The translations under genes and the position numbers were made by a program. Below the pieces are notes generated by a model. The model had not been told where the DNA came from. It searched no databases and worked only from the letters and a program-made list of their open reading frames with translations. Below, piece after piece: positions 9,075 to 16,010 of a stretch of 33,547 bases of DNA; position 1 is the first letter of the stretch; every line of letters begins with the position of its first letter. The DNA is from a bacterium (GTDB taxonomy: Bacteria; Patescibacteriota; Saccharimonadia; CAILAD01; JADZBC01), in the NCBI GenBank assembly GCA_020852295.1, contig JADZBC010000009.1, positions 71,081 to 104,627 on the forward strand, given 5' to 3'.

Positions 9075-10196
9075 TCAAATATTGTCTTTGATGTCTTCTA
9101 TTTTGGTTGGTTCAAATACTTCTAAACCTTTTTGAATGGCTAAGAGTGTCTTGTATTGGACTTTACTCGGCTGCCTCATCAACGGCTTTAAGCTAGACCA
9201 GGCGTGTGTGCCGAACCTTTCTTCAAACATTGTCCTGACATACCTCTGGTCACTGTCTTTGAGCAAAAGCATCATACCTAGTTGAGCCGCTGTTTTTATC
9301 GGACCTTTTTGTTCTGTCGTTTGCAGAATGTTTGCCAGTAGCTTGTCGGGCTCATCGGTGTCCAGTGGCAGTTTTGGTATGTTGTCGTAGAAGTCTTGCC
9401 ATTGAGCCAACAGCAACCTCCTCGATAAGTCAGCTGAATAAACATTTTCAAACGTAAGTGGCTGCTCAAAGCCAACCTTTGCAAGTGCAGACTTAATCTT
9501 TACTTTGCCGTTAAATCGCAGCTCATATCGCATTGAAGCTATGGGATGCTGACGCTTAATAGTCTCAAGAATATCAAGCTGCACGTAGTTGTCTTTTTCT
9601 TGACTTCGTTTCTCACTTATCTTGGACTGCCTAAGGTCAGCAATCTTGTCATAGAAAGCTATGTCCATTGAATTTGTGTGTATATGCAGCACATAGCCGC
9701 CATTACGAAAGTCTGTATTCTGAACATCGAGCCTCTTGCTGACGTCTGCGGTGCGTAGCATCTGCAACACTGACGAGGTTGAGGTATGGTCTTTGAATAC
9801 AAAGTTTTTGCTAAAGTGGATTGCACGAACCTCTGCTTGCTCAATTTGGTGAGTGAACAACCATAAGCCAATTTCTTGCAAAGAAGTTTGTAGCTGCTTA
9901 ACAAGCTTGGGAAAGTCTTGGTCGGTCAACTCTGTGAAGTTTTCATTGTATAGCAACTTAGGTAACGACAACTCAATGGCAAGTTCGTAACTCGTTGTAA
10001 AACCAGTCTTTGGTCGCTGAACATAGGTAAGCCTTGGAAGATACTTGCCCTGTTTCTTATCAGCAGCAGACGGGTTCGCATAAGCTCGAAACGGACCACG
10101 ATAATCTTCCCTAATCGAGTCAATCCGTGGCTGAAAGTTTGCCTTGCAGCGTAGTGGGCTGTCGAACTTCACAACTAGCTTTATTGTGTCTATCAT
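9075..10196 (-). CDS. Putative rolling-circle replication initiator, phage gene II/CRI-like
   Basis: A 373-residue protein starting MIDTIKLVVKF, the typical opening of filamentous-phage gene II/X-type (CRI, Rep_trans-related) initiators. Such proteins nick one strand of the origin and start rolling-circle replication. Matching landmarks are VRAIHFSKNF (like the gene II RIDATFS block), HIHTNSMDIAFYDKIADL with Tyr182 and Lys184 as candidate catalytic residues, and SMRYELRFNGKVKI (like gene II RFEARIK). The start 10196 has AAGGAAG seven bases upstream; longer starts lack one. It overlaps the SpoVG-like gene by 77 bases. The assignment rests on motif order and not on a search, so another HUH-like initiator is possible. 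It would let the excised circle replicate. Confidence 0.6.
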   Translation of the reverse strand: MIDTIKLVVKFDSPLRCKANFQPRIDSIREDYRGPFRAYANPSAADKKQGKYLPRLTYVQRPKTGFTTSYELAIELSLPKLLYNENFTELTDQDFPKLVKQLQTSLQEIGLWLFTHQIEQAEVRAIHFSKNFVFKDHTSTSSVLQMLRTADVSKRLDVQNTDFRNGGYVLHIHTNSMDIAFYDKIADLRQSKISEKRSQEKDNYVQLDILETIKRQHPIASMRYELRFNGKVKIKSALAKVGFEQPLTFENVYSADLSRRLLLAQWQDFYDNIPKLPLDTDEPDKLLANILQTTEQKGPIKTAAQLGMMLLLKDSDQRYVRTMFEERFGTHAWSSLKPLMRQPSKVQYKTLLAIQKGLEVFEPTKIEDIKDNI

Positions 10197-10464
10197 CTTC
10201 GTCACTTCCTTCAAAAATCTGCTGACACTTTGCAATTACCGCAAGTTCAATTTGCTGGCCAATGTCACGGTTAATCGGGTGATACAGACTTAATTCTTTG
10301 TTGCCTAGTCTCTTGGTGGGGTAGGTTATACGGTATGAGCCGTTAGGTCGGCTGTGAACGCCGATGGAGCCAAGGTAAAGGCTTCTATTAACGACCACGC
10401 TAGCAAACGCTATAAGCCCATCATTGGGCTTAATCGGCACAATGTTTACTTCGCTAACCATCAT
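10120..10464 (-). CDS. SpoVG-like DNA-binding protein
   Basis: The 114-residue product matches the SpoVG family over its first 85 residues: VSEVNIVPIKPNDGLIAFAS, then a VxNRSLYLGSIGV segment, YRITYPTKR (the conserved P-x-K/R block) and LYHPINRDIGQQIELAVI (HPIN-x-x-x-R-x-x-I/L). SpoVG proteins are small site-specific DNA-binding or RNA-binding regulators of Firmicutes and spirochetes. They also occur on plasmids and phages beside replication genes. AAAGGA lies five bases before ATG 10464. The tail is charged and overlaps the replication initiator start by 77 bases, a compact arrangement typical of small replicons. It may regulate replication or excision, which is inference. Confidence 0.75.
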   Translation of the reverse strand: MMVSEVNIVPIKPNDGLIAFASVVVNRSLYLGSIGVHSRPNGSYRITYPTKRLGNKELSLYHPINRDIGQQIELAVIAKCQQIFEGSDEDDRHNKASCEVRQPTTLQGKLSATD

Positions 10465-10765
10465 TACAATCCTTTTCGCATTGCTCGGTTTTACACGGAC
10501 TCCCAAGTAATAGGCTAATAAAAGCCCTTATCGCTCGTAGTTCCCGATGGTCTAGGCCGCTTTGTAGCAACGACCGTATTCTCATTGAGGTTTCTTGACC
10601 GCTTATGTCGGCGGGTGAATAATTCTCTGCTTCTCGTGCAATCAATTCAACCTCGTCTATATCGGCGTTCCAAATTATCAGTTTGGCAGCGTGTAGTCGG
10701 CACTCATTGCACCAAGCCAAAACCGCCTCGGTCACTGCTTGTTTGCTGGTATCGCTCATTTTCAT
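10454..10765 (-). CDS. Hypothetical small cysteine-containing protein
   Basis: A 103-residue protein that I do not recognise. It is helical in character, with an early WCNEC motif and a C-terminal CKTEQCEKDC cluster that could bind metal, and an acidic middle (NADIDEVELIAREAE). AAAGGA lies upstream; ATG 10765 is three bases from it and ATG 10759 nine, so the shorter start may be the real one. It overlaps the SpoVG-like gene by 11 bases and the upstream small gene by about 60, so it belongs to the same leftward operon. A role in replication control is plausible only from position. Confidence 0.5.
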   Translation of the reverse strand: MKMSDTSKQAVTEAVLAWCNECRLHAAKLIIWNADIDEVELIAREAENYSPADISGQETSMRIRSLLQSGLDHRELRAIRAFISLLLGSPCKTEQCEKDCNDG

Positions 10766-10922
10766 CAATCCTTTCTTGTTCTTTTAATTCGAGGTCCATT
10801 TCTATTAGCACGTCAAAGTAGCCAACAAGGTTGGCAGTTGCCAGTTCATCTCGACCTAGCTGTGCAAGGAAGTCTTGCAAAGCGATGAAGCTTTTAGGCT
10901 GCTGGTTAGTTTGCTCGTGCAT
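10704..10922 (-). CDS. Hypothetical small acidic protein
   Basis: A 72-residue helical protein with a long acidic helix (VLIEMDLELKEQERIDENERY). No family is recognised. Its 3' end overlaps the next gene by about 60 bases. The ribosome site is poor. It is placed in the operon mainly because it fills an otherwise empty stretch in frame with good amino-acid composition. It could be spurious. Confidence 0.35.
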   Translation of the reverse strand: MHEQTNQQPKSFIALQDFLAQLGRDELATANLVGYFDVLIEMDLELKEQERIDENERYQQTSSDRGGFGLVQ

Positions 10923-10988
10923 ATAACCATTAAGGCAGCGAGCGTGTTTAACAGAGTTTAAACTTGGGGAAAACTAGCTGTTAACAGG

Positions 10989-12143
10989 TTAGGAAATATA
11001 TTTTGGGTTAATATAAACGGTATAATCGACGAGCATAAAGAAGTCTTTAAATTGACCCTCGGCGTTAGCTGCGAACTTTGTATTGAGTGCATGAACCAAC
11101 CCTTTGATTTGGTTTTTAAACTTTGCTTCGCTACCATCAATGTCTATACGGCGGCCAAATGCGTCTTCCATAAACTCAACAATGTCCCATTTCTTTCGAA
11201 AATTTTCGAGTGATGCAAAGAAGAAAGCACAGAACCTGGCTTGGTCGGAGGACACCGTGATGGGTATCTCATACTCGGCAAGTTTGAGAGTTGAACTTTC
11301 ACGAACCAGCTTAATATCAGCTAGTTCAAGCCTAGTTATACTGCTCTTGCTGCCCGACTCGATAAGGCTTCGTATTGTCCTAACTTCGGCCTCGGTAGAG
11401 GCGAGCTTAGTGAAAACCATTTCCATTGTTCCTTTGCTTACAAGCTCATATTGCTCGATAGACTGAACTTGTGTTGTGTCGCTTTGAGCGGCTATATATC
11501 CTTTTTGTTTACCGACCTTTGTATTGCCAAGAGTGACAATCTCAGTGGCAGATATGTGCGTGAGGCCGATACCAAGCGACGGAATATCAATCTGTAACGC
11601 TTTAATGAACTGCGTATTTATGTCTTCAAAACTGGCGAATATACTGCGTGCAACGCTGGCTGCTTTTGCGGTGTCGAGCAGTGCCTGACTTATTACACTG
11701 TTTGTCATTAAAAGGTTTTGCTGGAATTGAGCTAGCTGTTGAGCAGGAAGTATTAGGCTAGAGTTAACCCTATTCATTGCTACAATAGCGTCACGAGCTT
11801 GTTCAGTAATTTGCTGGATTGGCAACAAACTCACAGTCTTAAACATCGCTGCAAAGTCATATTGCTGTGATGTTGCGTTGAACGTATCCGCAGCAGCCTT
11901 ATTCACATCTTCAAGCTGTTTTCGCTGTGTAGGTGTGAGCTGAGTGTGGTCTAACTGGCTTAGTTCCTGCCACTGGCCCAGTGTTAAGCCTGACTTATGC
12001 TTCTTGGTGTTGAGGTTAATTCGGCGTTGCTCAATAAGCTTGCCCTCGACAACTTCGTGCTTGTCTTTAGGCACGGTGGTATTAGCCTTTTTCTTGGCAG
12101 GCTTCTCTTCTGGCTTATTTGGTTTAGCGTCATCTTTCTTCAT
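10989..12143 (-). CDS. Hypothetical protein with winged-helix-like C-terminal domain
   Basis: A 384-residue protein, the first gene of the element's leftward operon. Residues 1-35 are lysine/proline-rich and probably disordered. The middle (about 50-270) is rich in Gln, Ala and Ser and mainly helical. The C-terminal 95 residues (from about PITVSSDQARFCAFFF through FRKKWDIVEFMEDAFGRRID to LNTKFAAN and YTVYINPKYI) have the helix/wing spacing of an OmpR-type winged helix. That fold similarity is my reading and not a confirmed match. ATG 12143 has AGGAAA six bases upstream; a GTG at 12146 is the alternative. It is divergent from the excisionase-like gene and may control the operon. Confidence 0.7.
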   Translation of the reverse strand: MKKDDAKPNKPEEKPAKKKANTTVPKDKHEVVEGKLIEQRRINLNTKKHKSGLTLGQWQELSQLDHTQLTPTQRKQLEDVNKAAADTFNATSQQYDFAAMFKTVSLLPIQQITEQARDAIVAMNRVNSSLILPAQQLAQFQQNLLMTNSVISQALLDTAKAASVARSIFASFEDINTQFIKALQIDIPSLGIGLTHISATEIVTLGNTKVGKQKGYIAAQSDTTQVQSIEQYELVSKGTMEMVFTKLASTEAEVRTIRSLIESGSKSSITRLELADIKLVRESSTLKLAEYEIPITVSSDQARFCAFFFASLENFRKKWDIVEFMEDAFGRRIDIDGSEAKFKNQIKGLVHALNTKFAANAEGQFKDFFMLVDYTVYINPKYIS

Positions 12144-12217
12144 CACATCTTTCCTAAGCTCAGACTATCGTAAGCAGTCGCACTCTTGTATGATAATAGT
12201 ATCAATTGTGAGGTTAT

Positions 12218-12400
12218 ATGTCACAGAAAGAACAACCAGAATACCTAACGCTTAAACAGGCTTGCGAATTATTGCAGGTTCATCCAAACACACTTAGAAA
12301 TTGGGATAAAAATGGCACACTTAAAGCAATTCGCATCGGCGGCCGTAAAATATACCGATATAAGAAGGCAGATTTAATAAAGTTTATGGAGACAAAATGA
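12218..12400 (+). CDS. Excisionase-like HTH (MerR/HTH_17) protein
   Basis: A 60-residue DNA-binding protein: LTLKQACELLQVHPNTLRNWDKNGTL is a clear MerR-type helix-turn-helix, followed by IRIGGRKIYRYKKADLIKFM as the wing. Proteins of this size and fold serve as recombination directionality factors or small repressors in integrative elements. As the only such gene here, it is the leading candidate for the factor that switches the serine recombinase to excision. GAGG lies five bases before the ATG. It overlaps the next gene by four bases (ATGA) and heads the rightward operon. Confidence 0.85.
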   Translation: MSQKEQPEYLTLKQACELLQVHPNTLRNWDKNGTLKAIRIGGRKIYRYKKADLIKFMETK

Positions 12401-12672
12401 GTAAAGTTATTGAAAAGAAGATACTACCAGAATACTTTGACCTTATTGAGGCGGGGCAGAAAACCTACGAACTACGTCTTGCGGATTGGGACTGTCAGCC
12501 AGGTGACACGCTTGTTCTGAATGAGATTGATACCACAACAAAACAGCCAACAGGTAGAACGATGAGCCGCAAGGTTGGCTTTGTTGGCAAGACTAAAGAG
12601 CTAGACTTTTGGACAGATAAAGAAATTGACAAGTATGGGTATCAAATAATCTCTTTGCTCCACGATGAGTAG
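12397..12672 (+). CDS. ASCH/DUF3850-like (PUA-like) domain protein
   Basis: A 91-residue single-domain protein. The segment KILPEYFDLIEAGQKTYELR, then DWDCQPGDTLVLNE, TGRTMSRKV and a YQIISL end strand match the ASCH/DUF3850 pattern (Y-F-x-x-I-x-x-G-x-K-T-x-E-x-R and P-G-D-x-L). These PUA-like folds bind RNA or modified nucleic acids, and many occur in phages and defence islands. ATGA overlap with the HTH gene implies coupled translation. The substrate is unknown. Confidence 0.75.
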   Translation: MSKVIEKKILPEYFDLIEAGQKTYELRLADWDCQPGDTLVLNEIDTTTKQPTGRTMSRKVGFVGKTKELDFWTDKEIDKYGYQIISLLHDE

Positions 12673-12690
12673 CATGTAGGAGAGTGGCTA

Positions 12691-13194
12691 ATGCCGTCTA
12701 AACAAGAAAAGAGCGAAGCAATCAGGCAGCTTGATGAGCGGACATCAGCTCGTGGCCTACTAAACTATGCTGTAGATTACTATGCTGGCTACGAGCTTAT
12801 TCAGAATAGTGAGCCTGACTTCATAAAGTTATTCGCAGTGAAGTATTACCTCTTATGTCATTCACTTGAGTTAATTATGAAAGCTTGGCTGAAGAAGAAG
12901 GGTGCAACTTATTTCGAGATAAAAAAGCTGGGGCATAATTTAGAAGACATAATGGCTGTGCTTCATAGTAAACACAATTTGATATTTGATGCATCGAGCC
13001 AAGCCATGATTAGGTTGGTTAACCAGCACTACTCTAACAAGGAATTTGAATATTCACTGCGTGGCTCAAAGACTGTTCCAGTGATTTCTGACTTAGCCGA
13101 TACAGTGCGACTACTCATATCAAAGGCGAAATTCGATATCTTACTTGATGGTGACCCACGTAAGCTGCGAGAGGTTACTAGTGCAGGAGATTAG
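12691..13194 (+). CDS. HEPN-like domain protein
   Basis: A 167-residue, mostly helical protein. The core KYYLLCHSLELIMKAWLKKKG followed by LGHNLEDIMAVL is the pattern of HEPN nucleotide-binding/RNase domains (an early helix with S-x-E-x-x-x-K-A, then G-H-N/D-L). An R-x4-H motif, Arg108-LVNQ-His113, could be the catalytic pair, though its position should be checked by modelling. AGGAGAG lies six bases before the ATG. The 3' end overlaps the start of the nuclease-like gene by 14 bases, which suggests the two proteins work together. HEPN proteins are common RNase toxins and antiphage effectors. Confidence 0.7.
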   Translation: MPSKQEKSEAIRQLDERTSARGLLNYAVDYYAGYELIQNSEPDFIKLFAVKYYLLCHSLELIMKAWLKKKGATYFEIKKLGHNLEDIMAVLHSKHNLIFDASSQAMIRLVNQHYSNKEFEYSLRGSKTVPVISDLADTVRLLISKAKFDILLDGDPRKLREVTSAGD

Positions 13195-14131
13195 CCATTC
13201 TACCGTATGGTTCCCAGATGGGAAAGATAAATACTTTGAGCATTATCGACTGTCTAGCTCGGTAACTTCTGTTGACTTGCGTCGATGGGTTGATGAAGCA
13301 TACTTTGACAAGGGTCTATCTGCATATCTCGACAAAGGTTTCGTTAATAAACTTAGAAATGAAGATTTTTATGGTCGACTATGGGAACTTGAGCTAGCTG
13401 AGTGGCTAATGCTTGTGGGTTTAAAAATGATACCCACAAATGGTAGCGGCCCAGATTTTTGCATTGAATTAACCAATGGTTCAAAAGTCTGGATTGAAGC
13501 AACTTTATCAAGACCAGATGTTGAGTTAGAGCAGATTTGGAAAGATGCAATGGCTTCCAATGGTAAGCTTTATAACACACCAAGAGATGAAACTGGACTA
13601 AGGTATGCAACGAGCCTTGTTGCTAAGGCAGAAAAAATAAGCTCTAAGTATAGTGATTTAATCAGCCCTGATGACTACGTTCTTATTGCGGTTTCTGCAT
13701 TCCCACCAGGTGCAATGCGGTCAGATATTGATATGTTTATGCGAGCGGTGTTGCCAATAGATAATCCAGTAGTCTATTTTTCTCTAGACGACATATCTCT
13801 AGACGAAAAAGCAAATCACCCTACACACACGGTTGGGGCAGAATTTACTAAGAAGTCGGGAGTGAAGGTCAAAAAGGAATTTTTATATCCTGGCCAGCAC
13901 TTTTCATTTATCGACGGTGTAATTTTTTCCGAGGCTTCAAATCTACAAGAACTGCTAGGAGTAGGGTCTGGAAGATTTGACGATACAACAAATCGCCCGC
14001 ATGTTTTTGCAAACTATGCGGGCAAAGAGCTGCCAAGAGAGTTTACTGACAACTTCTACTTTCACAAGTTCGTGGATAAAGAAGCCTTGGTGGGTTTAGA
14101 AATGCAGGAACCTATTGCAGATTTACTTTAA
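13181..14131 (+). CDS. PD-(D/E)XK-like nuclease-fold protein
   Basis: A 316-residue protein of no family I can name. Residues about 66-108 read RLWELELAEWL, then SGPDFCIE, then VWIEAT, which is the PD-(D/E)XK layout: helix Glu, Asp92 after Gly-Pro, and Glu106. The usual catalytic Lys after Glu-x is replaced by Thr108, so activity is uncertain or needs another residue. The start was set at GTG 13181 because GAGAGG lies seven bases upstream; a longer frame begins at 13145. The 14-base overlap with the HEPN-like gene indicates coupling. Function as a restriction-like effector or sensor is inferred from fold and context. Confidence 0.65.
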   Translation: MQEISHSTVWFPDGKDKYFEHYRLSSSVTSVDLRRWVDEAYFDKGLSAYLDKGFVNKLRNEDFYGRLWELELAEWLMLVGLKMIPTNGSGPDFCIELTNGSKVWIEATLSRPDVELEQIWKDAMASNGKLYNTPRDETGLRYATSLVAKAEKISSKYSDLISPDDYVLIAVSAFPPGAMRSDIDMFMRAVLPIDNPVVYFSLDDISLDEKANHPTHTVGAEFTKKSGVKVKKEFLYPGQHFSFIDGVIFSEASNLQELLGVGSGRFDDTTNRPHVFANYAGKELPREFTDNFYFHKFVDKEALVGLEMQEPIADLL

Positions 14132-14675
14132 CACCACCAGAGAATGCACTGTCGTGTAGCTCGGCTACCGTTGGTGTTTGGTCTTTAGGAACATCGAAGA
14201 CGATTGCACCAGTTACGCTGTTGCCAGGATTGATGTCGTTATACCAGCTTGTGCCATTTGGCGTGTTATACATAGTTGCAACATCGTCGGCGGAATACTT
14301 TTGACCACTCGCATTAAATAAGTATTGATTGCTTGATATAAGGCTTTGGGCCTGGTCGCCAATGTTCTTAACGGATACATTTAATAGGCAGTATTGCCCT
14401 TGAGCAGTCTTGGTAAGATATTGGTTTGAGCCAACTGATGTCTTACCGCACTGAACACTACTAACAGTAAACTCGAATTTACCATCATTGGCAGTCTGGC
14501 CGATTTTAGCAGTTTCGGCAGCTGTGCTAGTTGATGGCTTAGTTGTGCTATTTGAGTCTGTGCTTGGCTTGCCGCCACCAGCAGCAGAGGCGATAACGCC
14601 GATGACAAAAAGGCCAATAATTACGCTTAATATCTTATGTCTAACGAACCAGTTGGTTGATTTTTCTTTAGCCAT
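14112..14675 (-). CDS. DUF4352-domain membrane-anchored protein
   Basis: A 187-residue protein with a short basic N-terminus, one hydrophobic helix at about 13-32, a Ser/Thr-rich linker and an extracytoplasmic beta-sandwich. The latter shows FTVSSVQCG, YCLLNVSVKNIGDQAQSL and FDVPKDQTPTVAELHDS, the DUF4352 (telokin-like, antigen MPT63/MPB63-related) pattern. Such proteins are widespread in Gram-positive bacteria, with unclear function, often on mobile elements. AAGGAG lies seven bases upstream of the ATG. It converges with the nuclease-like gene and overlaps its 3' end by 20 bases. It may act at the surface of the host cell, for example in exclusion, which is speculation. Confidence 0.8.
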   Translation of the reverse strand: MAKEKSTNWFVRHKILSVIIGLFVIGVIASAAGGGKPSTDSNSTTKPSTSTAAETAKIGQTANDGKFEFTVSSVQCGKTSVGSNQYLTKTAQGQYCLLNVSVKNIGDQAQSLISSNQYLFNASGQKYSADDVATMYNTPNGTSWYNDINPGNSVTGAIVFDVPKDQTPTVAELHDSAFSGGVKVNLQ

Positions 14676-14732
14676 CGAAGTTGCTCCTTATATTTACTTA
14701 TCTCTGTTAAATTATCACATTTAATCACAAAG

Positions 14733-14765
14733 ATAAACAGTTAGTTTATGTTACTACCTGTTTAT
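14733..14765. promoter_or_regulatory. Inverted repeat, candidate XRE operator
   Basis: ATAAACAG (14733-14740) and CTGTTTAT (14758-14765) form a perfect 8-base inverted repeat just upstream of the XRE gene, between divergent genes. A weak TACTCT box (14772-14777) lies six bases before the XRE ATG. Autoregulation is the usual reading. Confidence 0.5.
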
Positions 14766-14783
14766 TATTTCTACTCTTAATGT

Positions 14784-15011
14784 ATGACCAATGCGCAAGA
14801 ACAAAGAATGATGAAAGCCTTTGGGAAAAGGGTTTCCGAAGTGCGTAAAAGTCGTGGTCTTACTCAACAAGAATTAGCCGAACAAGTTAGTATGAGTGTC
14901 GTTGCAATTGCGTATATTGAGACTGGTAAGCGATGGGCTAGGCTCGGAACCTTAAGTAAGATTGCTAAGAGCTTGAGAGTAAACATAAGCGAACTGTTTA
15001 AGGGGTTATAA
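14784..15011 (+). CDS. XRE-family transcriptional regulator
   Basis: A 75-residue single-domain Cro/CI-type helix-turn-helix protein: RVSEVRKSRGLTQQELAEQV followed by SMSVVAIAYIETGKRW and LSKIAKSLRVNISELF is the full HTH_3 pattern. It lies seven bases upstream of the HEPN-like gene, the layout of a type II antitoxin or a phage-type repressor. An inverted repeat upstream suggests autorepression. It could instead keep the element quiescent; the two roles are not exclusive. Confidence 0.9.
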   Translation: MTNAQEQRMMKAFGKRVSEVRKSRGLTQQELAEQVSMSVVAIAYIETGKRWARLGTLSKIAKSLRVNISELFKGL

Positions 15012-15018
15012 TTAAAAT

Positions 15019-15882
15019 GTGGATATATCTCAAGGCATTGAACCAACCGAAGATGAGTTAGCCATAGTTGCACGACAATACGCAATGCGAAAACTCTATT
15101 GGCCAAGCTATACTTGGTCTATCCAGACCACAAGCCTCAATAAGGTTGAAGACAAACGGCAGACCCTTACCGCTAACGGTGTTGATGTTGATACCTTCTT
15201 GAAGAGAAAGTCTGATTTATTTAATAAGATAAATGCTAGCTTCTACCACTTACAAAAACTAAAAGAGAATGAACAATCTATTATTAACTTAGGTAAAGAG
15301 ATTGCCGAGAAGTCAAAAGAGCATACTCCCAAGGGCGTTATGGGAATTGTTGGCACTCCCTATGAGCCGATTGAATACGAATACGAAGCCTTACTGGTTA
15401 CACTCAAGAGTAGCCTAGATATACTTGCTATGATGCTGTCTCAGCCATCGGGGCTAGGTTCTGATAATATTATATCGCTTGTAAACGACGCCGAGCAGGT
15501 AAGACGACCAAGTGAGCTGTTAGTGAAAGTTAAGGCACTCCTAGCGAAAAGCGAGCATAGCATCACGATTGACGAGTTTCGTAATAAAGATGGAATTAGC
15601 TCTAAGAGAAACCACGCTGTTCATAAGGGCTCGCTTCCAACAGGGACTATAAATATTCAGTATACCGCTGAAAGTGCAGACATTAGTGTATTGAAAACAA
15701 GAACGGTGGATGTCGGCGGAGATAAGACTGACTTTCTTAAACAACAAAGTCTTGAAGAATATGCAGAGACATTATTCTATTCAGTTTGTGACCTCATTAT
15801 TGGTGGCCTTGAGCTTTTGGTTGGACAGTCGTTGCCGAAGGGCAAAAAGCTAAGTGTTTATGAGGCCCGAGTGAGTAAGTAA
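15019..15882 (+). CDS. HEPN-like protein with R-x4-H motif, candidate toxin
   Basis: A 287-residue, largely helical protein. A long helix EYEALLVTLKSSLDILAMML is followed about 60 residues later by SSKRNHAVHKGS, giving Arg197-NHAV-His202, the R-N-x-x-x-H motif of catalytic HEPN RNases. No named family is recognised. The start is GTG 15019; an ATG two bases earlier is out of frame. AAGGGG lies about 14 bases upstream. It follows an XRE gene by seven bases, so a toxin-antitoxin or abortive-infection role is plausible. Its 3' end overlaps, on the opposite strand, the displaced integrase tail by 25 bases. Confidence 0.65.
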   Translation: MDISQGIEPTEDELAIVARQYAMRKLYWPSYTWSIQTTSLNKVEDKRQTLTANGVDVDTFLKRKSDLFNKINASFYHLQKLKENEQSIINLGKEIAEKSKEHTPKGVMGIVGTPYEPIEYEYEALLVTLKSSLDILAMMLSQPSGLGSDNIISLVNDAEQVRRPSELLVKVKALLAKSEHSITIDEFRNKDGISSKRNHAVHKGSLPTGTINIQYTAESADISVLKTRTVDVGGDKTDFLKQQSLEEYAETLFYSVCDLIIGGLELLVGQSLPKGKKLSVYEARVSK

Positions 15883-15999
15883 TCTTTTGATGCGACGAGA
15901 CCAGGCTCGTATTGCTCAACTGCATCAAACAGGTCTTTGAACTGGTAAGTTTCATAGTTGCTTGATGAAGTTCGTAATGTTTCAACTAGGCGGAGCCAA
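15858..15999 (-). pseudogene. Displaced 3' end of the serine recombinase gene
   Basis: Reading leftward from the attR core in the recombinase frame, codons stay open for 46 residues: WLRLVETLRT, then a segment with YETYQFKDLFDAVEQYEPG, then LVASKDYLLTRAS and a TAA at 15860-15858. The first three residues (WLR) are encoded by the shared core and duplicate the recombinase at 7537-7545. In the excised circle this piece would be fused in frame to the recombinase, replacing the five tRNA-derived residues. It has no start of its own, so it is a silent fragment in the integrated state. An open run of 46 codons alone is not proof, but the composition looks protein-like. Confidence 0.65.
15991..15999 (+). 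repeat. attR core, 9-base direct repeat
   Basis: CGGAGCCAA, identical and co-oriented with 7537-7545 at the tRNA-Asn 3' end. The sequence directly to its right restores a normal tRNA trailer and terminator when joined to the tRNA. Confidence 0.75.
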
Positions 16000-16010
16000 A
16001 GAAAATTCTC

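Larger units (their letters stand above)
7546..15999. mobile_element. Integrated element of about 8.45 kb in tRNA-Asn
   Basis: The element is bounded by the direct repeat at 7537-7545 and 15991-15999. The left end carries a large serine recombinase reading toward the tRNA. Directly outside the right repeat is a hairpin with T-run that fits the original tRNA terminator. The leftward operon holds a winged-helix-like protein, small proteins, a SpoVG-like protein, a phage gene II-like replication initiator and the recombinase. The rightward genes are an excisionase-like HTH protein and candidate defence or toxin genes. No conjugation, capsid or packaging gene is seen. It therefore looks like an integrative plasmid or a satellite of a phage. 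The element's genes mostly use Shine-Dalgarno sites, unlike many chromosomal neighbours. Confidence 0.82.

Noticed and set aside
15797-15985. 62-codon minus-strand frame near attR
   Set aside because: It is in a different frame from the displaced integrase tail, has unlikely composition, and overlaps the HEPN-like gene.
7546-15999. Element as a complete prophage or conjugative element
   Set aside because: No terminase, portal, capsid, tail, lysis, relaxase, coupling or type IV secretion gene is visible.
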